Shown: positions 1 through 6,493 of the stretch, one piece after another | Layout of the letters: each line of letters begins with the position of its first letter | Position numbering within the stretch: the first letter of the stretch is position 1 | Assembly (NCBI GenBank): GCA_002339085.1 | Contig: DDDX01000047.1 | Location: 1 to 8,163, forward strand | Length of the DNA: 8,163 bases | From: Cellvibrionales bacterium UBA1969 | Lineage (GTDB): Bacteria > Pseudomonadota > Gammaproteobacteria > Pseudomonadales > UBA7434 | Direction: 5' to 3' | The notes under the pieces: model-generated | What the model was told of the DNA's origin: nothing | The model's input: only the letters and a program-made list of their open reading frames with translations | The model's database searches: none | Position numbers and translations under genes: made by a program

Positions 1-1616
1 GGACAGTTATCTTGGTGGTCGTAAGCACCATCACTATCGCTATCAGAGCCTTCACTAATGGAGATAGAAATCACTTGCTCGGTAGTGCCACCAAGGTCAT
101 CCGTAACAGTCACCGTAAATTGGTCTGAGCCTATAAAGGAACTAGTAGCTGAATATATCCACTCGCCAGTAAGTTGATCAATTCCAGCTACACCATAGGC
201 TTGAGGTGATGTAATGGTAAAGTAAGTGCCGTCAGTCAAACCATTAATATCGGTGGCTAAAAGTGTCCCTTTACCAACACCTCCAACAAATATGTCTGCT
301 GAAGTGGAACCTGTGATTGATCCTGGGCTGTTCGTTGGATTATAGTAAACTGAACCTGAATTAGAACCGAGATCATCGTCATAAGGTGCTCCACCAATAA
401 TGAATTGCTCATTAGAACTAGTGATTAGCAAAGATACGCTCGTGCCAAATTGATCAGACCCATCAGCATCAGCAGCAGTAATTTTAATTTCCTGCGACCA
501 GGTTGAATCACTGCGTTCGAAAACATAAGCAGAGCCAGACATAGATCCGCCATCATCGTCTTTTGGTGCCCCAACAACGATCGTATCATCGTTGATAGCC
601 ACGCTCTGCCCAAAGTAATCTTGAGCGGACTCATCTTCAGCCGATAATTTGGCCTCTGTAGTCCAAATTGAGTTACTACGTTTAAAAATGTACACCGAGC
701 CAGATCTATCGTAATTCACGGGTTCACATATAGCGCCCGCGAAGGGATCCTCAAAACACTCAATTTCAATTTCAATTTCACTGTCACTGTCACTATCGAA
801 GTAGGCTCCTACAACAGCAGTATCATCAGAAATAGCGACACTGACACCAAATCTATCGCCTGAGGCCCCATCGTCAGCGATCAACTTTCTCATCAGATCC
901 CAAGTTGTGCCATCACGGGTAAAGATGTATGCCGAACCCGATTCACTGCCGAAGTGGTCGTCAAAGTATGATCCAACAATGATAGTATCGCCAGATATAG
1001 CAACACTAACACCAAACCGATCATCTTCTGCTGGTTCATTGGAGGTCAGTTTAGCTTGCTGGGACCACTCTGAATTACTTCGAGTGAAAACATAGGCTGA
1101 GCCTGTATGATCATCATCACGAGGAGAACCAATGACAATTGTATCACCTGAGATTGCGACGCTAGAGCCAAATTCATCCAAGAAAGCGCCATCACTTGGA
1201 ACAAGTTTTTGTTGTTGGGTCCATACACCGTTAGTACGAACAAAAATATAAACTGATCCAGACCGGATATCCGCAGTGTCATATCGAGCACCCACGACAG
1301 CCGTGTCTCCCGAGATCGCAACGCTGTACCCGAACTCATCAAACTGGGCACCATCGCTTGCGACTAGTTTAGCTTGTTGCCCCCAAGTCGTATCATTCAA
1401 AGTATAAACATACGCCGCCCCTGTATTTGCTGAATCTGCATCACCTAGCGGTGCTCCAACAATAAAGGTATCTTCGGATCCTGCAACACTCCAACCAAAT
1501 TTATTGCCTGAGCTTCCAGAGGTTTCAACAAGTTTATATTGACTATACGACGCAAAAACGTTTAATGGGATTATGAAAAACATAACTACCATTAATTTAA
1601 AAAAATATTTTTTCAT
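1..1616 (-). CDS. Secreted FG-GAP propeller / cadherin-like / TSP3 surface protein (3' end missing)
   Basis: Partial gene: 538 codons are open from an ATG at 1616 to the left edge, with no stop. A weak Shine-Dalgarno AAAGG lies about 9 nt upstream. Residues 1-22 form a signal peptide (MKK, hydrophobic core, VFA cleavage site). Seven FG-GAP (integrin-alpha-like) repeats follow, with the Phe-Gly pair near residues 40, 95, 149, 201, 256, 335 and 390; each carries a V/I-A-I-S-G-D-T strand and a GS-V/A-Y-V/I-F strand, so a seven-bladed propeller is likely. Spacing is 52-55 residues except between repeats 5 and 6, where a roughly 25-residue insert holds a DSDSDS/EIEIEIE run and two Cys. Residues about 431-521 resemble a cadherin-like/tandem-95 Ig-type domain. 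Residues 524-538 (DSDSDG...DNC) begin a TSP3 region cut by the edge. By analogy with the neighbours, a sorting tag probably follows outside the window (inference). Likely a surface adhesin or matrix protein; ligand unknown. It may be co-transcribed with the pentapeptide gene 69 nt upstream. Confidence 0.88.
   Translation of the reverse strand, partial: MKKYFFKLMVVMFFIIPLNVFASYSQYKLVETSGSSGNKFGWSVAGSEDTFIVGAPLGDADSANTGAAYVYTLNDTTWGQQAKLVASDGAQFDEFGYSVAISGDTAVVGARYDTADIRSGSVYIFVRTNGVWTQQQKLVPSDGAFLDEFGSSVAISGDTIVIGSPRDDDHTGSAYVFTRSNSEWSQQAKLTSNEPAEDDRFGVSVAISGDTIIVGSYFDDHFGSESGSAYIFTRDGTTWDLMRKLIADDGASGDRFGVSVAISDDTAVVGAYFDSDSDSEIEIEIECFEDPFAGAICEPVNYDRSGSVYIFKRSNSIWTTEAKLSAEDESAQDYFGQSVAINDDTIVVGAPKDDDGGSMSGSAYVFERSDSTWSQEIKITAADADGSDQFGTSVSLLITSSNEQFIIGGAPYDDDLGSNSGSVYYNPTNSPGSITGSTSADIFVGGVGKGTLLATDINGLTDGTYFTITSPQAYGVAGIDQLTGEWIYSATSSFIGSDQFTVTVTDDLGGTTEQVISISISEGSDSDSDGAYDHQDNC
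759..797 (-). repeat. In-frame hexanucleotide microsatellite inside the FG-GAP gene
   Basis: On the coding strand, AGTGAC-type hexamers are followed by three GAAATT hexamers, encoding DSDSDS then EIEIEIE (residues 274-286). The tract sits in the only long loop insert of the propeller, between FG-GAP repeats 5 and 6. Hexamer slippage would change loop length without breaking the frame. The repeats are directly visible; actual length variation is inference. Confidence 0.8.
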
Positions 1617-1681
1617 TAAAGATTACCTTTGAAGGTTGCCTTTGATATCAGATCTATTGAGATTTACAGGAGCAAGCTTAA

Positions 1682-1699
1682 TCACTTAACAATAAGTGA
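1682..1699 (-). other. Stem-loop over the pentapeptide-gene stop codon
   Basis: TCACTTA and TAAGTGA form a perfect 7-bp stem with a 4-nt loop; the stop codon (1686-1688) lies inside. The hairpin is AT-rich and is not followed by a U-tract on the minus strand, so it is a poor intrinsic terminator. It could be an mRNA-stability or processing element between this gene and the one starting at 1616. Confidence 0.35.
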
Positions 1700-2258
1700 A
1701 TTTATTATTCCTTCCTCTTAACAAACCTAAACCTACAAGCCCCGATAGAAAGAGAGTGATACCTGCTGGGAGAGGGACAAGTTTCATATTCAATTCTTGT
1801 GGGATCATGTCATTAGGTAATAATGTTTGAGGACTGTAGCTAGCTTTATTAAAGCTAGCAGTTTCCCAACCAATTATATTAGTTAAGTCAGCACCTGAGA
1901 GATCTGTAAATTTAAAAAATGCATTTGATATATCCGCATTAGAGAGATCCGCATTTGTTAAGTCCGCTCTTTTGAAATTGGTTCCAATTAAAGTTGCGTT
2001 TGAAAGATCAGCATCAGTCAGGTCGGCGCTCAAAAATTTTACGTCAGTTAAGTCTGCATATACCAGGAATGAATCTATAAAATCTGCCCTCTTAAAAGAT
2101 GCATCAGTGAGGTCAAGATAACTAAGATCTGTTCCAGATAGATTGGCATCATTACAAGAGGTGCTTGGTTTAATTTCGCATCCATTAATTATTAGAGCTT
2201 TGCTTTGCAAAGAAAATAACACTAAGAAATAGAATGTTATAAAAGATAAATTCTTCAT
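1686..2258 (-). CDS. Secreted pentapeptide-repeat protein with VPLPA-type sorting tag
   Basis: 190 residues. I chose the ATG at 2258 because GGAG lies 8 nt upstream and the protein then opens with a proper signal peptide (MKN, hydrophobic core, cleavage near SKA at 19-21). A longer frame from a TTG at 2312 would bury that signal. After a Cys27/Cys35 pair (C-x7-C, possibly a disulfide cap) come 18 uninterrupted pentapeptides, residues 36-125 (for example SGTDL, TDADL, KRADL), expected to form a right-handed quadrilateral beta-helix. Residues 161-165 are VPLPA, followed by a Gly/Leu-rich membrane segment (about 166-180) and the basic tail RGRNNK. This is the VPLPA-CTERM form of PEP-CTERM, recognised by an exosortase in the inner membrane and then cleaved. 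The peptide ends in Cys190, unusual after such a tag. Probably the first gene of a unit with the FG-GAP gene downstream. Molecular function unknown; an exported pentapeptide protein is unlikely to be a Qnr-type gyrase protector. Confidence 0.9.
   Translation of the reverse strand: MKNLSFITFYFLVLFSLQSKALIINGCEIKPSTSCNDANLSGTDLSYLDLTDASFKRADFIDSFLVYADLTDVKFLSADLTDADLSNATLIGTNFKRADLTNADLSNADISNAFFKFTDLSGADLTNIIGWETASFNKASYSPQTLLPNDMIPQELNMKLVPLPAGITLFLSGLVGLGLLRGRNNKFTYC
1722..1754 (-). repeat. VPLPA-tag DNA repeat, copy 1 (33 nt, exact)
   Basis: Identical base for base to 8131-8163 and read in the same frame (LFLSGLVGLGL in both proteins). It codes for the membrane part of the sorting tag of the pentapeptide protein. 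Identity stops to the left of 1722; its right limit cannot be judged because the other copy reaches the window edge. Confidence 0.95.
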
Positions 2259-2292
2259 CCATGAAGCTCCAGGCAGATCTTTGTTACTCGGC

Positions 2293-2306
2293 CCATCTTG
2301 GGTAAC
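2293..2306 (-). promoter_or_regulatory. Shared leader motif, copy 1
   Basis: On the coding strand GTTACCCAAGATGG, ending 34 nt before the pentapeptide-gene ATG. It matches 13 of 14 positions at 6494-6507, 31 nt before another surface-protein start. Here CCCA/TGGG can pair around AGA, with flanking GTTA/TAAC also complementary across a bulge, so a small hairpin is possible in the predicted 5' leader. Role unknown. Confidence 0.4.
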
Positions 2307-2356
2307 AGGCAAAGTTATAATTTTGTAGTAATACGCTTAGATATAATTCAGTATGA

Positions 2357-2385
2357 ATATTAGCCATCGATTTAAATTAAATCAA
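2357..2385 (-). promoter_or_regulatory. Candidate sigma-70 promoter of the pentapeptide gene, with palindrome
   Basis: TTGATT (2380-2385) and TAATAT (2357-2362) are separated by exactly 17 nt, each matching 4 of 6 consensus positions. Transcription would start near 2350, giving a leader of about 90 nt. GATTTAA-T-TTAAATC (2369-2383), a perfect 7-bp inverted repeat, overlaps the -35 box and spacer where a repressor could bind. AT-rich context raises the chance of coincidence. Confidence 0.4.
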
Positions 2386-2436
2386 GATTAAAGGGTAAAA
2401 TTATTTTTATAAACTATTGATATAATTAGCATAATT

Positions 2437-2510
2437 GTTCTATTTTGGTGCGCAGGGCGTATTTTCACCTTGCTAGTGCGAAAAGATTCTACGGCGTTCA
2501 TTTATAGTGC
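2437..2510. repeat. Repeated GTTC-N6-RGTGC elements
   Basis: GTTC-N6-GGTGC at 2437-2451 and GTTC-N6-AGTGC at 2496-2510 match at 11 of 15 positions and start 59 bp apart. A looser relative (TTC-N8-AGTGC) ends at 2479 between them. This could be a multi-site operator. I do not recognise the regulator. Confidence 0.3.
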
Positions 2511-2684
2511 AACAAATTATAAAACAACTTCATATTCTCAATTAATTATTATCTAAAATTCGACAATTAAAAAAGAATAGATTCAACTATTGCCCCTAAC
2601 TTGTCATCAATTCCTTTATCATCGCGTTAATTACTACCGGACCAATTACCAGCAAGTATTTATCTATGTATTTCGAAAGTCTGA

Positions 2685-2698
2685 GTGATAAAAATCAC
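2685..2698. promoter_or_regulatory. CRP/FNR-like dyad upstream of the acetyltransferase gene
   Basis: GTGATAAAAATCAC is a perfect inverted repeat of 5-bp arms around AAAA. Written as AGTGA-N6-TCACC it matches the CRP consensus TGTGA-N6-TCACA at all but the two outer bases. It lies 45-58 nt before the start codon. A TAAAAT box follows at 2705-2710, but no good -35 box is spaced correctly, as could be the case for an activator-dependent promoter. If TAAAAT is the -10, the dyad sits closer to the start than a classical class II site. Confidence 0.4.
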
Positions 2699-2742
2699 CT
2701 ATGTTAAAATATGAAAATTTACAGGTATAGGACCGAATCTAA

Positions 2743-3732
2743 ATGGATATTAGTTACGACTTACTCGGTATAAATGAAGCAATAAAAATGAGCCATGCGA
2801 TTAGAAGAGTTTATGGCGAAAGCTATCCAATTCAAGAGATGTATGATGCTAAATATATTTCTAAATCATTGGCTGATGGAAGTTTGTATATTGCAACTGC
2901 TAGGGATAGTTTAGGAAATATAATTGGTACCAGCGGTGCATTAATAGAGAGAGTTGACGATTTAACTGCCGATGCTATTGCAACAATGGTTGACAGTAAT
3001 TATCGTGGTCGAAAAATTATGACTAAATTAGGTGAAAAGCTTTATGAAGTTTATGAAAAGCTTGGAATGGTTGGCACACATCTATATGCTTTAGCTTTCC
3101 ATGATATTGTCCAGAGACAATCATTAGCAGCTGGCGCTGTGGCAACTGGAATATTACCGGCATGGTTTGATAAGCAAGTTAACGTAACTGGTTATGACTA
3201 TCCTAATGTTCGGCGAGGAGCGGTGTGTCTTTATTTGCCTATTAAAGATGCCCCACAACGTGAAATTTATCTACCTTCAGTTTACTCAGAAACTATTTCT
3301 TCTATTTACAAACAGCTCTTATTGAGCCGAATTTTGAATTCTTCACCAATAGAGCCACAGTTGCCTCATAAAAGCTTATTCAAAAGCCATGAGCAAAATT
3401 CTAATTGTCAAATCCGTTTAATTATTGAAGTTATTGGAGAAGATATAAATTTTTTAATTGATGAATATCGTAGATTTGTTAGTGAAGGGAAGTTTGAGGT
3501 TCTTTACTTAGAGTTACCGCTGAAAGATATAGGCATAGACTTAGCTATAAATGAGGCACGTGAACTTGGTCTTTTTTATGGGAATTTATTAATCGAACGG
3601 AGTGAAACAGATTTTTTAAGAATGCAGTATTACTCATCGGAAGTAGCTTCATCATCCTCAATGGCATTATATGGAGAGGAAATTCTTAGTTTAAGAGGAT
3701 TTATAGAAAGCGATCAAAAAAGAATAGTCTAG
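2743..3732 (+). CDS. GNAT-family N-acetyltransferase with long C-terminal extension
   Basis: 329 residues, ATG at 2743 with AGGA 10 nt upstream (2729-2732). The N-terminal half fits a GNAT fold: an N-terminal RRVYGESYP segment (21-29), a strand with ATARDSLGNIIGTSGALIE (51-69), acetyl-CoA-binding motif A with V83-D-S-N-Y-RGR-K-IMTKL (83-96), then FHDIVQRQ...GAVATGILP (119-139). The combination YGxSYP ... YRG ... H-x3-Q ... GAxxTG resembles a bacterial GNAT subfamily that often sits with regulatory ATPase/anti-sigma type proteins (recalled family knowledge, not searched). Residues 170-329 show no motif I recognise. No signal peptide or membrane segment, so cytoplasmic; it would transfer acetyl from acetyl-CoA to an unknown amine. 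It is the only plus-strand gene here, with its own upstream region, and converges on the dehydrogenase gene with a 35-nt gap. Confidence 0.75.
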   Translation: MDISYDLLGINEAIKMSHAIRRVYGESYPIQEMYDAKYISKSLADGSLYIATARDSLGNIIGTSGALIERVDDLTADAIATMVDSNYRGRKIMTKLGEKLYEVYEKLGMVGTHLYALAFHDIVQRQSLAAGAVATGILPAWFDKQVNVTGYDYPNVRRGAVCLYLPIKDAPQREIYLPSVYSETISSIYKQLLLSRILNSSPIEPQLPHKSLFKSHEQNSNCQIRLIIEVIGEDINFLIDEYRRFVSEGKFEVLYLELPLKDIGIDLAINEARELGLFYGNLLIERSETDFLRMQYYSSEVASSSSMALYGEEILSLRGFIESDQKRIV

Positions 3733-3755
3733 ATGAAGGACTTTGAAGGATTTTA

Positions 3756-3767
3756 TAAGGTACCTTA
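3756..3767. other. 12-bp palindrome between convergent genes
   Basis: TAAGGTACCTTA is a perfect palindrome in the 35-nt gap between the convergent acetyltransferase and dehydrogenase stops. As a hairpin it has at best a 4-bp stem with a 4-nt loop and no following U-tract, so it is not a convincing terminator, though its position between two stop codons fits a bidirectional 3'-end element. Confidence 0.25.
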
Positions 3768-4556
3768 CTAGACCTCCGGAAGAATTTCTCCAGATGTTAG
3801 GCCTCCATCACATACAAACTGACTTCCGTTACAATAGCTGCTAGCTTCCGAAGCGAGGAAAAGTACCATATTAGTAATATCCTCAGGCTTGCCTACGCGG
3901 CCACTAGGAACACGATATGCGCAATAGTCACGCATCATCTGTACTCCATCTTCAACATTCGTCTCTGAATTATTATCGAAACCACTAATCATGGGCGTTT
4001 CAATATAACCAGGATGAATCGAATTAGTGCGAATATTATATCTTGCTAACTCAAGCGCGGCTGTTTTTGTCATACCAGTGACTGCGAATTTACTGGCTAC
4101 ATAGGGTAAGACATTGGCCATACCGGTAATGCCGTCTATGGATGAAATATTTATGATTGAGCCCTTACCCGTTTCTCGCATGGCAGAGATTACTTCTCGC
4201 ATGCCTAAGAAAACGCCTGTTTGATTAATTTCAGTGACACGTCTGTATTCTTCCAATGAGCAGGTCTCTATGGGAGAGTGGCAAGCGACACCAGCATTAT
4301 TTACTAGAATGTGCAAGGCACCAAATAAGCTCATTGCCTCATTAACGGCGTCTTTCCAGTTATCTTCTTTGGTTACATCTAGCAGAACAAATTTTGCATT
4401 ACCTCCTAATTCCTGCTCGAGAGCTTCGCCTTGCTCCTCAAGAATGTCTCCAAAAATAACTTTTGCGCCAGAATTTACTAGTGCTCTTACATGACTAGCT
4501 CCCATTCCCCTAGATCCACCAGAGACCAATGCAACTTTGCCCGTTAAATCAATCAT
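3768..4556 (-). CDS. Classical short-chain dehydrogenase (hydroxysteroid/alcohol dehydrogenase-like)
   Basis: 262 residues, ATG at 4556 preceded by GGAG 6 nt upstream. All classical SDR signatures are intact: nucleotide-binding SGGSRGMG (12-19), acidic Asp37 after strand 2 (points to NAD(H) rather than NADP(H)), LDV with Asp60, NNAG (86-89), and catalytic Asn111, Ser139, Tyr152 and Lys156 in YVASK. The run from KVALVSGGSRGMGASHVRA through FGDIL closely resembles the 3-alpha/20-beta-hydroxysteroid dehydrogenase group, such as mycobacterial Rv2002 (recalled, not searched). It would oxidise a secondary alcohol or reduce a ketone in the cytoplasm; the true substrate cannot be read from sequence. 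It starts 34 nt after the FG-GAP/TSP3 gene with no terminator between, so it may be the last gene of that unit, an odd partner for surface proteins. FabG-like ketoacyl reduction is a less likely alternative. Confidence 0.9.
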   Translation of the reverse strand: MIDLTGKVALVSGGSRGMGASHVRALVNSGAKVIFGDILEEQGEALEQELGGNAKFVLLDVTKEDNWKDAVNEAMSLFGALHILVNNAGVACHSPIETCSLEEYRRVTEINQTGVFLGMREVISAMRETGKGSIINISSIDGITGMANVLPYVASKFAVTGMTKTAALELARYNIRTNSIHPGYIETPMISGFDNNSETNVEDGVQMMRDYCAYRVPSGRVGKPEDITNMVLFLASEASSYCNGSQFVCDGGLTSGEILPEV

Positions 4557-4590
4557 TATTTGCTCCGCAACTCCCTAAAAATATCAATTA

Positions 4591-6462
4591 TCACCTTCTT
4601 AACCTAACCGCACCTAAGCCCAGCATCGACAGACCCAGCGATAACAAGCCTATGCCACCCATGGCTGGTACAGATTTTCCAATGTTATTAACCACATATT
4701 CTTTAATCTGATTAGCTAAGCCAGAGTCATTCGCATCATTAGGGTCTCCGCCGAGTACGATTTCTAAGGCATCAGATATACCGTCTTGATCGGTATCGGT
4801 ATCAGCTGAAAACTCCGTATTTTGTTTCATCGACGTTATAAATTCTAAGACGGCTAAACTGTGTAAGTTAGCATCACTTGGATCATTAGGGTTAGTGCCA
4901 AAAGCTAACTCTGACTCGTTTGAAACACCATCGCCATCAGTGTCTGTTTCACATGCATCTCCAACACCATCACCATCAGCATCGTACTGATCCACATTAC
5001 TATCATATGGACAATTATCATCATTATCATCGACCGAATCTAAATCACTATCTAATTCGCAAGCATTACCTAAACCATCTCCATCATCGTCAGCTTGATC
5101 AGCATTAGCAATAGTTATACAGTTATCTGTATTATCACCCACCCCATCAGAATCATTATCGTTAAATTCAGATGAATCTTGCGGGAAGTCATCATTGATA
5201 TTTTCGTATCCATCACCGTCTATATCACTGTCACAAACATCTCCGATATCATCATTATCGATATCAGATTGATCTAAATTACCAATTGAGGGGCAGTTAT
5301 CTGAATCATCGACGAGCCCATCACCATCATCATCTGCTGTATGTAAACCTAAATTATAAATATAAACAGCGCCGTTATTATTATAGGGATCTAAATCATA
5401 ATTCTTGGCCCCAAGTACTACGATTTCACCCGAAATACCTACATTGTAACTACTACCTAGTTCAAGTTGAGCTATTGGAGACCAATTTGATCCATTATCG
5501 TTAGTTTCGTAAATGTAAGTTCCAGACCCACCTACAACCGCTAATCTATTACCATCGAAGGCAACATCTGCACCGAACTGGCGTCCATCATCATAAGGAT
5601 AGATTTTTGTTATCTGTGACCAACTTTCGCCGCCATCTGATGTTCTGAACACATAAACAACACCAACATTATTGCCTTGATCATCATTAAACTGCGCACC
5701 AACAAAAATCAAATCTCCAAAAATTTCTATACTCTCACCAAAACGATCTCCATTATCAATGTCACTAGGATTAAGAACAGCAACTTCTGACCATGAGTTT
5801 CCATCATATTTATAAACAGCTGCTATACCTGAAAAATTTTCGTGACGTACTCCACTGGCTACAGCGATAACACCATCAAGAACAACATTTTCTCCAAAAT
5901 AAGAATCTTCTTCAAGCCAGGAGGGACTAAAAAATTGCTCATTGGTCATCTCATCTTTGTAAAAATAAATTGCACCATCGCCAAGTGAATAATAAGAAGA
6001 TCCTACAATTCGATGAACAGCTAGCCCATCATTATAAATATCGACATCCGCTCCAAAACGCTGTGCATAACCACCCTGCGATTTTTCAGTGACCAAAGAT
6101 CCCGATGTGTAAGTAAAGGTTTTACCGTTTCCAGCAGCTGAAGCGCCCAGCATTGAATAGGCACCACTCACAGCAATACCGTTAGAGCCACCCATGTGAT
6201 TTCCAGTAAGGCTAGTTGTTATTTTTGTCTCATTTATAGGATTGCCGCTCGTATCAAAATCAAACTCATAAAAAGATTTATCGCCAGGGGAGGTGACTAC
6301 TAACCTTGTGCCTTCGAGATCAATATCAGATCCAAATTGACGATAAGAATTTGGATCTGAGGCGGTGAGAATGCCATCAGGCGAGAGCTGACCTGAACCT
6401 GCATAAATATTTAAAGATAGCAAAATTGATGAATAAGCAATTAAGCGAAATACATTTGTCAT
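4591..6462 (-). CDS. Secreted FG-GAP propeller / TSP3 protein with VPAMGG (IPTL-like) sorting tag
   Basis: 623 residues, complete. ATG at 6462 with GGAG 7 nt upstream. Signal peptide 1-21 (cleavage near IYA). Residues about 40-370 hold seven degenerate FG-GAP repeats (FG/NG/VG near 43, 94, 137, 189, 241, 296 and 341; the second and seventh lack Phe), enough for a seven-bladed propeller. Residues 377-512 are Asp-rich TSP3 repeats with three Cys pairs each exactly 20 residues apart (390/410, 448/468, 484/504), followed by two EF-hand-like loops, DTDGDGVSNESE (507-518) and DTDQDGISDALE (556-567). These bind Ca2+ and should make a rigid stalk. The end is VPAMGGIG (598-605), a hydrophobic helix and RLRR, resembling the IPTL-CTERM version of PEP-CTERM (VPAMGGIG against IPTLSEWG). 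Expected fate: Sec export, exosortase cleavage, surface display or release. It lies 56 nt after the 532-residue TSP3 gene and probably shares its transcript. Ligand unknown. Confidence 0.9.
   Translation of the reverse strand: MTNVFRLIAYSSILLSLNIYAGSGQLSPDGILTASDPNSYRQFGSDIDLEGTRLVVTSPGDKSFYEFDFDTSGNPINETKITTSLTGNHMGGSNGIAVSGAYSMLGASAAGNGKTFTYTSGSLVTEKSQGGYAQRFGADVDIYNDGLAVHRIVGSSYYSLGDGAIYFYKDEMTNEQFFSPSWLEEDSYFGENVVLDGVIAVASGVRHENFSGIAAVYKYDGNSWSEVAVLNPSDIDNGDRFGESIEIFGDLIFVGAQFNDDQGNNVGVVYVFRTSDGGESWSQITKIYPYDDGRQFGADVAFDGNRLAVVGGSGTYIYETNDNGSNWSPIAQLELGSSYNVGISGEIVVLGAKNYDLDPYNNNGAVYIYNLGLHTADDDGDGLVDDSDNCPSIGNLDQSDIDNDDIGDVCDSDIDGDGYENINDDFPQDSSEFNDNDSDGVGDNTDNCITIANADQADDDGDGLGNACELDSDLDSVDDNDDNCPYDSNVDQYDADGDGVGDACETDTDGDGVSNESELAFGTNPNDPSDANLHSLAVLEFITSMKQNTEFSADTDTDQDGISDALEIVLGGDPNDANDSGLANQIKEYVVNNIGKSVPAMGGIGLLSLGLSMLGLGAVRLRR
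4598..4670 (-). repeat. VPAMGG-tag DNA repeat, copy 1
   Basis: 73 nt aligned without gaps to 6541-6613 with 5 mismatches, including an exact 31-nt core (4610-4640). Four of the five differences are silent; the other changes Ser to Ala. Similarity ends abruptly where the tag begins in the protein. Confidence 0.95.
4927..5334 (-). repeat. TSP3 repeat region of the 623-residue protein
   Basis: Codes for residues 377-512: repeated DxDxDG loops with N-C...C pairs, of degenerate period. The repetitive GAT/GAC codons read as His-rich frames on the opposite strand, which are artefacts. Confidence 0.8.
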
Positions 6463-6493
6463 ATTCCTTCTCCAAATTATTTTAATTTTAACG

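Larger units (their letters stand above)
2259..2742. other. 484-nt divergent intergenic region
   Basis: No coding sequence with a plausible start and ribosome site was found between the pentapeptide gene (leftward) and the acetyltransferase gene (rightward). The stretch is strongly AT-rich apart from a GC-richer island at about 2447-2510. It holds a leader motif (2293-2306), a candidate minus-strand promoter with overlapping palindrome (2357-2385), repeated GTTC-N6-RGTGC half-sites (2437-2510) and a CRP-like dyad (2685-2698). I see no clear riboswitch, RNA gene or strong terminator. Confidence 0.7.

Noticed and set aside
425..1354. Open frames at 425-634, 907-1095 and 1046-1354
   Set aside because: All lie within the FG-GAP gene in other frames; the reading frame 1-1616 carries the signal peptide and seven regular repeats.
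1625..1636. Inverted repeat ACCTT-TG-AAGGT over the ribosome site of the gene starting at 1616
   Set aside because: The 2-nt centre leaves at most a 4-bp stem; too weak to argue for translational control.
2259..2312. Extended N-terminus of the pentapeptide protein from a TTG at 2312
   Set aside because: It would place 18 polar residues before a well-formed signal peptide; the ATG at 2258 has GGAG at ideal spacing.
2447..2500. Possible c-di-GMP (GEMM) riboswitch, suggested by CGCAGGGC
   Set aside because: The following conserved blocks (GACGCAAAGCC-like segment and tetraloop receptor) are absent on either strand.
2601..2631. Candidate plus-strand promoter TTGTCA ... GTTAAT
   Set aside because: The -35 is good but spacing is 19 nt and the -10 poor; not distinguishable from AT-rich background.
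4234..4711. Plus-strand open frames opposite the dehydrogenase and tag (4234-4494, 4529-4711)
   Set aside because: Antisense to a fully intact SDR with all catalytic residues and to the conserved sorting tag.
4920..5504. His-rich open frames on the plus strand (4920-5108, 5286-5504)
   Set aside because: They are antisense readings of the Asp-codon-rich TSP3 repeats and adjoining propeller (GAT/GAC read backwards and shifted gives CAT/CAC); no ribosome site, and the minus-strand frame is clearly real.
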